A stretch of 11,018 nucleotides of DNA from contig JAXHUA010000069.1 of assembly GCA_034189695.1 (NCBI GenBank), positions 1 to 11,018 on the forward strand. Direction: 5' to 3'. The notes below the pieces were generated by a model, which saw nothing but the letters and a program-made list of their open reading frames with translations, did not search any database and had not been told where the DNA came from. The DNA comes from JAXHUA01 sp034189695. Lineage in GTDB: Bacteria > Chloroflexota > Dehalococcoidia > E44-bin15. Made by a program: the position numbers and the translations under genes. Below, in pieces: positions 1 to 5,922 of the stretch (positions within the stretch are counted from its first letter, which is position 1; the number at the start of each line of letters is the position of its first letter).

Positions 1-180
1 GCCGCTCCTCGCAATGACAGGTTTGTCGCTATCACTCCTCGCAATGACAGGTGCAGCCTTGTCAGCGCGCGCCACCAGCGCCGCGGCGAGAGCGAAGCAG
101 GGGCTCACCACGAACGGCTGGTTCGTCGCTGTCACTCCTCGCAATGACAGGTGGGTGGCTGTCGCTGCTCGCGACGGCAG
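1..180 (-). repeat. Dispersed short repeat, 30-bp period, four units
   Basis: An 18-base core, ctcctcgcaatgacaggt, occurs exactly at 5-22, 35-52 and 135-152, and degenerately at 165-181. The copies lie in 30-bp units: 1-20 (cut by the window edge), 21-50, 121-150 and 151-180. A 70-bp stretch at 51-120 with no clear copy separates the two pairs. Read on the minus strand the core is CTGTCATTGCGAGGAG. This resembles a short dispersed repeat known from many bacterial genomes, including Dehalococcoidia and Deltaproteobacteria (family knowledge, not searched). It lies just downstream of the terminator of the minus-strand gene, a common place for such elements. The array probably continues beyond the left edge. 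No gene is supported in this stretch. Confidence 0.8.
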
Positions 181-199
181 ATGGCACCGCGGCGAGTAC

Positions 200-233
200 A
201 AAAGAAAGGAGGCGGCCCACGAGGGCCGCCCCC
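200..233 (-). terminator. Rho-independent terminator of the large surface-protein gene
   Basis: On the minus strand, 23 bases after the stop codon at 257, there is a perfect 8-bp stem (223-230 with 211-218) closed by a 4-base loop at 219-222. The stem GGCGGCCC pairs with GGGCCGCC. It extends by two G-C pairs and one G-U pair to 208-233. A U-rich tract, TTTCTTTT on the minus strand (200-207), follows immediately. This is the standard layout of an intrinsic terminator. Its position marks the 3' end of the transcription unit that starts near 3804. Confidence 0.93.
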
Positions 234-256
234 TGCTATGCAGCTTCTTCAGGCTG

Positions 257-3200
257 TCACTCGATCTCCACCAACGCCCTCACCAGGTCGCTCCCGATGC
301 CGAAGTAGTCGGCATATAACCAGGCTTCGGGTTCAAGAAGTCTGGTGCCGTCGGCCCACAGCGAGCCGAAGTACTCGTAGTACTCCCAGAACTTGTCGAT
401 GACCGTCACGCGGATGTACACGTACTCCCCGTCAAGGTCGCACGACAGCAGGCAGTCCTCCACCAGCCACTCGTACCTCCCCTCAACGGCGTTGTAGCTC
501 CACGTGAACGTATCGCTGAGCATCTCCCAGGTGGTCTCACCCTCGACCAGGTAGTCAGCCCGAAGCCCCGCGAAGTCCGTGGCGCCACCCGCCTCGATCA
601 CCCGGATGTCGAACGTCTCGCCACACTCGACAGCCCCGTAGTCGGGAGTGGCGTCGTTGTACCCGGCGAACTCGAACTGCGTGATGTACGGCGCCGGCCG
701 CCGCCAGTTCACGTACAGGTTGATCCAATCGGAGTACCCGTACCGCCCGTGCGCGTCCGTCATGTTCGCCCGGATCAGATAGCACTCGTCCGGCACGCTC
801 GCGCTGTCCCACTCGTACACCCAGTCGTTGTAGTCCCATTCGTCGGCCGAACCTATCTCCACCCACGTGCTGTTCCCGTCGTCCGCCAGGCAGTTCTGGT
901 TGAAGTCGTGCCACACCTCGAACACGCACGACGCGATGTCCGCCCCCTCGTCCAGCCCGCCGTCGAATGCCTCCAGATACACCGGGTCAAGCCAGTAATC
1001 GGTGTAGTCCGACACCCAGTTGTACCAGCAGGGATAGCCGTCGTTCGGGTGGTCGATCACCGGCTCGGGGTCGTTGTTCGACACCGCGATGCACATCGTG
1101 TCCTCACCAACTCCCCCATGCACGTCGCTGATAATCGCCTTCAGTATCCAGCAGCAGTCGTGCAACTCAAGCCCTATCGTGTCCAGATACGCCGTGAACG
1201 TGCAGTTCCCGTTGCACACCGCCTCGTTCACCGTGGCGAACTTCACCCACTGCTTGCCGTCGTTCGCCACGCAGTCACCGTTCTCGTCGTCGTAGTAGTA
1301 GAACTCCGCGCACCCCAGGTCCTGCGCCACACTCGTCTCCTCCACCACCACACTCACGTTCCCGCCTATGATGCAGTCGTTGCACTCCGTCACGTTACCC
1401 GAGTCGCACGGCGCCACGATGTGCGCCACCGGGTCACTGTTGTTCACCCCTACGCACGCATACCCGGTCCCCGTACGGCCGTGCATGTCAGTGATTTCCA
1501 CTTTCAGATGGTGGCAGCAGTCCTCCAGCCCCGTCGTGTTCCACGACACTGTCCAGTACTTGCCTTCACCACCGTCGTGCTGCGTCACCGGCCCCGCTAT
1601 CGCCGTCCAGTCCGTGCAGTCACAATCACCGTCAACGCCATCGTAGCAGTAGTAGAAGTCCACGCTGCAGTTGCCCGTCGCGTTGTTCACGATGTCGATG
1701 TCCGCACCACCGTCAAACCCAAAGTCCTCCGCCGTCAGCGTCACCACACCGCTCACCGCATCGTTCTCGAAACACCCATCCGCCGGGTCCACTATCTCAG
1801 GCTCCGGATAGTGGTTCGACACCTCGATGCACGCAATGTCATAGTCCCCCAGATCATGCACATCGAATACCACCGCCGCGACAACGTAGCAGCAGTCCGG
1901 CAGCTCGGACGTGTCCCACTCGATGCTCATCCCGTCTCCGGGCTCCCAGTCCTCCCCAATGTACACCCACTCCTCGCTTTCAGGGCCGGGGTCGGTGCAG
2001 TTCTCGTAGCTGGTGCAGTTCCCATCGTACCAGTAGAAGAACTTCGCACCGGCTATGTCACCGGCGCCGAGGCCGTCAATCACCGTGATGGTCACGTCCC
2101 CACTATAGGTACCACCCGTCGCCGGGCTGGTTATCTCCGCCACCGGCGGTTCGTTGGCTATCCCGATGCATACCGTCCCGTTCCCCACCAGCCCGTGGCA
2201 GTCCTCCATCTCCGCTTTCACTACGTGGTAGCAGTCCTCAATACCGCTCGTATCCCACTCTATGCTCCAGTGCCCGTTCACGTCAGGCTCGCACGCCGGC
2301 CCTATCGGCACCCACGTCCCATCACATCCCGGCCCGCACGGACACTCATCATACGAATAGTCACAGTACGAGAACGATACGCACCCCGTGATGTCCGCCC
2401 CAGCCTCAAAGCTGTCGTCACGCACCTCCAGCGTCACGTTCCCGCTCACATTCTCACAGTCATCAGGCTGCACAAACACCGGCGCCGGCGCATGATTGCT
2501 CAGCGCCACGCAGTACTCATCGCTCGTACCAGCCAGCCCGTGCTTGTCCGTCATCTCCACCCGCACACGGTAGCAGCAGTCCGAAAACACGGTCGTGTCC
2601 CAGTCCAGCGTCCACCATCTCCCGCACTCGTCGTGCTGCACCACCGTCCCCGGTATCGTCATCCACCCGGTATCACAGTCGCAGTCCTGCCCGCCGTAGC
2701 AGTACATGAACTCCACGCTGCTCGACCCCTCCCCCAAATCGATGTCCATGCCCTGGTCCGTCGCGTTCCGCTCCTCCGCCGTCAGCGTCACCACACCGCT
2801 CAGGATGGTGTTGTCACAGTCGGTGAACTCGTCCCACCCCACTATCGCCGGCTCAGGGTTGTTCTTCGACAGCTCCACGCTCCGGTACGCATACCCGGTA
2901 AGCCCGCCGCTGTCCTCCATGTACACCCTCATGATGTAGCAGCAGTCCGGCAGGTCCGATACGTCCCACTCTATGCTGCACCCCGGCGGCGGCGTCGGGC
3001 TCCCAAGCACCGTCCCCGCAACAACCTCCTGCATCTCCGTCCAGCTGCTGCCGTCATTCGCCAGACCATCGCAGTTCACATCATAGTAGTACTGGAACTG
3101 GCAGGCTATGATGTCGTCCTCGCCGCTGTCGTCCACCGCCGCCACCGTCACCGAGTCTCCAGTGATACTCGCTCCTTCATCAGGCGAGATGAATCTCGGC

Positions 3201-3691
3201 TGGGGCGGCTCATTCGGGGGCTCCAGATACAGCGCCTCCACCGCGTCCACGTACACCCGCGACGGCGCCGGCAGCACCCTCACGTACTGCGTCGACGCCA
3301 GCCCCCCAAGGTCAAAGCTGCTCGTTCCCCATCCAGTCCCCAGGTAGTGCCAGCTTGAACCCCACGCGTACACATCGTACTTGCTCGTCCCCTTCCCGTA
3401 CACCTTCACGTCAGCACCCGGCCCGTTGTACGCTATCTCAGCAGCCCCCAGGTCCAGGTCAAGGTACCCGTTGTACTCCAGCCGCGCGTAGCTCGAGTCA
3501 GGCGCACCCACCGCCAACCCCGGGTCCTTCACCCGGTACGAGTCCCATACCGCATTGGCCCACGGGTCGCCGATACCCGTCACTATCGTCGGCCCCACCA
3601 ATAGCGCGGCGACCGCGGCAACCATCACAAGCACTATGGTCACCATAGCCGGTCGGTAAAGCCTGGGATACCTCTTTCTCACTCTGCTCAT
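257..3691 (-). CDS. Secreted Cys-rich Ig-like repeat surface protein, 1,144 aa
   Basis: This is a large extracytoplasmic protein, and its ligand or substrate cannot be read from the sequence. Residues 1-15 are basic and 16-39 are hydrophobic, so it carries an uncleaved anchor or a signal peptide. Residues 42-158 resemble the galactose-binding-like (discoidin-type) fold common in bacterial surface proteins, with GAPDSSYARL, GPGADVKVYG and YVDAVEAL as landmarks. Eight modules of about 112-124 residues follow, starting near residues 162, 279, 402, 515, 629, 754, 875 and 999. Most match the bacterial Ig-like (Big_7-type) pattern: P.I..P..G at the start, a central WDTS segment, and a .M.D.HG..G end. 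The protein has about 53 cysteines, all within the modules. It is acidic and lacks a C-terminal anchor, LPXTG motif or SLH domain. The ATG at 3691 is preceded by a good ribosome site, AAGGAAGGTGA (about 3697-3707). It has its own promoter upstream and a terminator downstream. Expression and reading frame look sound; the role (adhesion, S-layer or cell wall) is inference. Confidence 0.9.
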   Translation of the reverse strand: MSRVRKRYPRLYRPAMVTIVLVMVAAVAALLVGPTIVTGIGDPWANAVWDSYRVKDPGLAVGAPDSSYARLEYNGYLDLDLGAAEIAYNGPGADVKVYGKGTSKYDVYAWGSSWHYLGTGWGTSSFDLGGLASTQYVRVLPAPSRVYVDAVEALYLEPPNEPPQPRFISPDEGASITGDSVTVAAVDDSGEDDIIACQFQYYYDVNCDGLANDGSSWTEMQEVVAGTVLGSPTPPPGCSIEWDVSDLPDCCYIMRVYMEDSGGLTGYAYRSVELSKNNPEPAIVGWDEFTDCDNTILSGVVTLTAEERNATDQGMDIDLGEGSSSVEFMYCYGGQDCDCDTGWMTIPGTVVQHDECGRWWTLDWDTTVFSDCCYRVRVEMTDKHGLAGTSDEYCVALSNHAPAPVFVQPDDCENVSGNVTLEVRDDSFEAGADITGCVSFSYCDYSYDECPCGPGCDGTWVPIGPACEPDVNGHWSIEWDTSGIEDCYHVVKAEMEDCHGLVGNGTVCIGIANEPPVAEITSPATGGTYSGDVTITVIDGLGAGDIAGAKFFYWYDGNCTSYENCTDPGPESEEWVYIGEDWEPGDGMSIEWDTSELPDCCYVVAAVVFDVHDLGDYDIACIEVSNHYPEPEIVDPADGCFENDAVSGVVTLTAEDFGFDGGADIDIVNNATGNCSVDFYYCYDGVDGDCDCTDWTAIAGPVTQHDGGEGKYWTVSWNTTGLEDCCHHLKVEITDMHGRTGTGYACVGVNNSDPVAHIVAPCDSGNVTECNDCIIGGNVSVVVEETSVAQDLGCAEFYYYDDENGDCVANDGKQWVKFATVNEAVCNGNCTFTAYLDTIGLELHDCCWILKAIISDVHGGVGEDTMCIAVSNNDPEPVIDHPNDGYPCWYNWVSDYTDYWLDPVYLEAFDGGLDEGADIASCVFEVWHDFNQNCLADDGNSTWVEIGSADEWDYNDWVYEWDSASVPDECYLIRANMTDAHGRYGYSDWINLYVNWRRPAPYITQFEFAGYNDATPDYGAVECGETFDIRVIEAGGATDFAGLRADYLVEGETTWEMLSDTFTWSYNAVEGRYEWLVEDCLLSCDLDGEYVYIRVTVIDKFWEYYEYFGSLWADGTRLLEPEAWLYADYFGIGSDLVRALVEIE
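362..3208 (-). repeat. Eight tandem Ig-like modules in the surface protein
   Basis: These are protein-level tandem repeats, diverged at the DNA level. Approximate residue ranges are 162-277, 279-400, 402-513, 515-627, 629-752, 754-873, 875-997 and 999-1110. The landmarks shared by modules 1-7 are an N.P.P.I-type start after the previous module's last strand, an aromatic YYYD or CYDG segment, an EWDTS-like segment, a DCCY-like segment and a D.HG turn. Vicinal cysteines occur in modules 1, 2, 4, 5 and 6 (DCCY, DCCY, DCCY, DCCH, DCCW). Modules 3 and 7 keep a single Cys (EDCY, DECY), and module 8 is the most diverged. The pattern suggests expansion of one domain by old internal duplications. Confidence 0.85.
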
Positions 3692-3711
3692 AGCTCACCT
3701 TCCTTTGGGCT

Positions 3712-3739
3712 TCTATCGCTACCTGGTGTTATCTATCGC
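3712..3739 (-). repeat. Direct repeat in the 5' leader of the surface-protein gene
   Basis: The 8-mer GCGATAGA (minus strand) occurs twice, at 3732-3739 and 3712-3719. The start-to-start distance is 20 bases, about two helical turns. The repeats lie between the predicted transcription start and the ribosome site. They could be a binding site for a regulator, paired RNA elements, or chance. A short possible stem, GCTGC with GCAGC around a 7-base loop, lies just upstream in the leader. No known riboswitch consensus was recognised. Confidence 0.3.
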
Positions 3740-3810
3740 CAAAAATATTTGCTGGCTGCCGCCTTCGCAGCTCCCCTACACGCGAGTATCATTCATAGCA
3801 CTTTCCGAGA

Positions 3811-3839
3811 TTTATACTACATACCACTAGATTTGTCAA
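3811..3839 (-). promoter_or_regulatory. Sigma70-type promoter for the surface-protein gene
   Basis: On the minus strand TTGACA (3834-3839) is a perfect -35 box. After a 17-base spacer TATAAA (3811-3816) gives a 5-of-6 -10 box. The region is clearly richer in A+T than its surroundings. Transcription would start near 3803-3805, leaving a leader of about 110 nt before the ATG at 3691. It sits between the pabB stop and the surface-protein start, so that gene is a separate transcription unit. Confidence 0.85.
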
Positions 3840-3849
3840 TATAATTGAC
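3835..3849. promoter_or_regulatory. 15-bp palindrome overlapping the -35 box, operator candidate
   Basis: GTCAAT-ATA-ATTGAC is a perfect 6-bp inverted repeat with a 3-base centre. It shares five bases with the -35 hexamer at 3834-3839. A dimeric regulator bound here would block RNA polymerase, so repression is the natural reading. No regulator gene is adjacent. The symmetry is seen directly; the operator role is inference, and AT-rich promoters do give chance dyads. Confidence 0.45.
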
Positions 3850-3875
3850 CGAGCAGTCGACAAGCCAGTTTGAAT

Positions 3876-5324
3876 TCACGTCGCCTCAGCAACAAGCTCC
3901 GGCGCGAACTGGAGCGCCTCCACGAGCGCCCGCGCCTTGTCCAGTGTCTCCACGAACTCCGCCTCAGGGTCAGAGTCGTAGACAATGCCACCGCCCACCT
4001 GGAAATAGGCATGGCCGTCCTTGATGATGAAGGTTCGAATGACGATGTTCACGTCCATACCCCCGTCGAAGCTCAGATAGCCGATGGCGCCGGTGTACAC
4101 GCTCCTCCGCGTCGGCTCCAGTTCATCGATGATCTCCATTGAGCGCACCTTGGGTGCGCCCGTGATAGAGCCTCCGGGGAAGGTCGCCCTGAGCAGGTCG
4201 GTGCGGTCCCTGTCGGGGCGCAGCCGGCCCTCCACGTTGGACGTCAGGTGGAACACGGTGGGGTACGTCTCCAGGGTCCACAGCTCGGTCACCCGCACCG
4301 TTCCGTAGCGGCAGACCCTCCCCAGGTCGTTCCGCTCCAGGTCCACAATCATGACGTTCTCGGCGCGGTCCTTCACGCTGTCCAGCAGCTCACGAGCCAG
4401 CTCGGCATCCTCGCCGGGCGTCCGTCCTCTCGGCCTGGTCCCCTTGATAGGGCGCGTCTCTACCAGGTCGCCCTGCACGCGGAGGAAACGCTCCGGGGAC
4501 GAGCTGGCGACGGCCACGTCGCCGAAGTCGAAGTAAGCGGCGAAGGGGGCAGGGTTGATTTCGCGGAGCCTGCGGTACAGCTCGTAGGGAGAGATCGGCA
4601 GGTCGGCGTCGAACCGCTGCGACAGGTTCACCTGGAAGATATCGCCGGCGCAGATGTACTCCCTGGCCGCAGCCACCGCCTGCACGTACTCCTCGTGGGT
4701 GAAGTTGCACCGGAGCTGCATCGACCTGTCCCCGCCCGGCGAAACACCGGGGACCGGCCTCTCGGCCAGGGCCTCCTTCATTTCGGCCAGGCGCTCGCCG
4801 GCCCTCAGCCTCCGTCGGGGTTCATCCGTTTCGGGGAACCCGGTGGACACCACGAAGGCCCTTTCCTCCAGATGGTCGAAGGCAATCAGGGCATCGTAGA
4901 AAGCCAGATAGCACTCCGGCAACTGAAGGTCATCAACGGTGGTCGCCGGCAACCGCTCGATGAAGTGGCACAGGTCATAGGCGAAATAACCCACCGCTCC
5001 GCCGACGAAGGGGACGGGGGACGGCTTTGGCTCCAGCGCGTACCTCCCGAGAAACCGGCCAACGATATCGAACGGGTTGCCTCTCACCACCAGCTCGCGG
5101 CCGCCGCTCAGGATCGTCACTTCTTCGCCACGGCTCTTCACGATCAGGAAGGGATCGCTCCCGACGAAGGAGTAGCGGCCCAGCTTCTGCGGGTCCATGC
5201 CGCTGTCAAGGAAGAATGGAAATGGGCGGTCCCGCAGCAGGTCGAATGCTTCCGCAGCGGTGAGCGATGTCGTCACCTCTTCGATAAGTCCGCTGCGCCA
5301 CCCATGGCTTTCGCCCGACATCAT
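3876..5324 (-). CDS. pabB: Aminodeoxychorismate synthase component I (PabB)
   Basis: With a glutamine amidotransferase partner, this enzyme aminates chorismate to 4-amino-4-deoxychorismate, the p-aminobenzoate precursor for folate. The protein is 482 aa, a normal length for the family. The N-terminal domain (about 20-180) carries GRYSFVGSDP and GGAVGYFAYD. The chorismate-binding domain (about 205-470) contains GDIFQVNLSQRF, SSSPERF (E278), PIKGTRPRG (292-300), ENVMIVDLERNDLGR, PGGSITGAPK and GGGIVYDSDPEAEF. In the PIKGT motif K294 matches the nucleophilic lysine of E. coli PabB, where anthranilate synthase TrpE has PIAGT. E278 lies 16 residues before it, the same spacing as the E. coli catalytic Glu-Lys pair. 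The sequence begins ATG-ATG; GGAGG lies 1 base before the first ATG and 4 before the second, so 5321 may be the true start. No pabA or pabC is adjacent. It lies 84 bases after a membrane-protein gene, and no clear terminator follows. Confidence 0.93.
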   Translation of the reverse strand: MMSGESHGWRSGLIEEVTTSLTAAEAFDLLRDRPFPFFLDSGMDPQKLGRYSFVGSDPFLIVKSRGEEVTILSGGRELVVRGNPFDIVGRFLGRYALEPKPSPVPFVGGAVGYFAYDLCHFIERLPATTVDDLQLPECYLAFYDALIAFDHLEERAFVVSTGFPETDEPRRRLRAGERLAEMKEALAERPVPGVSPGGDRSMQLRCNFTHEEYVQAVAAAREYICAGDIFQVNLSQRFDADLPISPYELYRRLREINPAPFAAYFDFGDVAVASSSPERFLRVQGDLVETRPIKGTRPRGRTPGEDAELARELLDSVKDRAENVMIVDLERNDLGRVCRYGTVRVTELWTLETYPTVFHLTSNVEGRLRPDRDRTDLLRATFPGGSITGAPKVRSMEIIDELEPTRRSVYTGAIGYLSFDGGMDVNIVIRTFIIKDGHAYFQVGGGIVYDSDPEAEFVETLDKARALVEALQFAPELVAEAT

Positions 5325-5347
5325 GCCTCCAACTTGTAAACAGCAAC

Positions 5348-5389
5348 GCCGGCCCTGGTTGTCCGCGTCTTAGTGACGACACGGCCGGC
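5348..5389 (-). other. Possible stem-loop between the membrane-protein gene and pabB
   Basis: GCCGGCC (5348-5354) can pair with GGCCGGC (5383-5389) across a 28-base loop, inside which TGTC and GACA could add four pairs. On the minus strand no U-run follows, so it is not a standard terminator. It could be an attenuation, stability or processing element in a shared transcript, or chance in GC-rich DNA. Confidence 0.25.
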
Positions 5390-5408
5390 CATCGTCGCGC
5401 CGTCAGCG

Positions 5409-5849
5409 CTATGGGATGAGGGCAACTACGGTGAGCAGCCACGCCACCCCGGCGCCTATCAGCGACACAAGCAGCCCGTAGCCGACCTCGAGCAGCGTCC
5501 ACGTCTCACCCAGGTACGCGGTCACGTGGGTCGGGGCGTAGATGACGCCGGCGTAAACGCCGCCGGCTACCAGCGCCGCCGCCACGGCCCCGGTCAGCAC
5601 CACTCCCTTGACCGACTCCAGCCCGGGGAACAGCGCCGCCGCCAGCCCGAAGAGGACGGCCACCGCCACCCCGCAGGGAACGATCAACGACACAACGCGA
5701 CCATAGTGGCTGTATACCTGCCACCCGGAGACATGCGCTGAGGCAGCCGCGCCGCCTGACGCGTCAATCCAGGGCAGAAAGAAACCTACAATGGCTGTGA
5801 CCCCGGAGAGCACAACCAGGGCCATAAGCACCCTTCTCACCATCGGCAC
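5409..5849 (-). CDS. Small four-helix membrane protein, unknown function
   Basis: The protein has 146 residues from a GTG at 5849. Four hydrophobic segments lie at about 7-27, 53-74, 83-103 and 122-144. An outward-type loop follows the first helix: FFLPWIDASG, then a small-residue stretch and SGWQ. This LPW...SG arrangement after helix 1 is common in small uncharacterised bacterial four-helix membrane proteins, but no family was recognised and no catalytic motif is visible. The GTG start was chosen because AAAGGAGG (5859-5866) lies 9 bases upstream. The next in-frame ATG (5843) is 15 bases from it, and an extension up to 5918 would place that ribosome site inside the coding region. It lies 73 bases after herA and could be co-transcribed with it. 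A direct role in DNA repair is not indicated. Confidence 0.75.
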   Translation of the reverse strand: MPMVRRVLMALVVLSGVTAIVGFFLPWIDASGGAAASAHVSGWQVYSHYGRVVSLIVPCGVAVAVLFGLAAALFPGLESVKGVVLTGAVAAALVAGGVYAGVIYAPTHVTAYLGETWTLLEVGYGLLVSLIGAGVAWLLTVVALIP

Positions 5850-5858
5850 TGTTGCCGT

Positions 5859-5866
5859 CCTCCTTT
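5859..5866 (-). promoter_or_regulatory. Ribosome binding site setting the GTG start at 5849
   Basis: AAAGGAGG on the minus strand is close to a full Shine-Dalgarno sequence. Its 9-base spacing to GTG at 5849 is near ideal, which argues against the longer reading frame beginning at 5918. Confidence 0.75.
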
Positions 5867-5922
5867 CACTGTATCGGGGCAGGCGATTGCACAAGTCACA
5901 ACCCTCCCCACGAGTCAAGAAC

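Noticed and set aside
1..180. CRISPR array
   Set aside because: The repeated cores are 18 bases with only 12-base intervals and an irregular 70-base gap. There is no spacer-length regularity and no cas gene.
14..319. Short plus-strand frames translating to LSLLAMTG-like peptides
   Set aside because: These are translations of the dispersed repeat, a common source of spurious gene calls. They have no ribosome site and run into the terminator and the end of the minus-strand gene.
749..3358. An 869-codon open frame on the plus strand antisense to the surface-protein gene
   Set aside because: Its codons are in exact register with the minus-strand gene, so stops would require TTA, CTA or TCA codons there, which GC-biased coding rarely uses. 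Its product is Arg/His/Val-rich without domain features. The minus frame has a promoter, ribosome site, signal sequence and domain repeats.
3692..3804. Riboswitch (for example a c-di-GMP class I aptamer) in the surface-protein leader
   Set aside because: A CAGCAAAT-like piece and a CAGGTAGCG-like piece drew attention. The conserved ACGCAAAGC-type core and the pairing pattern of that aptamer are missing, and no other riboswitch consensus was recognised.
5409..5918. The 169-residue version of the membrane protein starting at 5918
   Set aside because: The added N-terminus is polar, begins only 4 bases from the herA stop without a ribosome site, and would bury the strong AAAGGAGG at 5859-5866. 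The GTG start at 5849 fits better.
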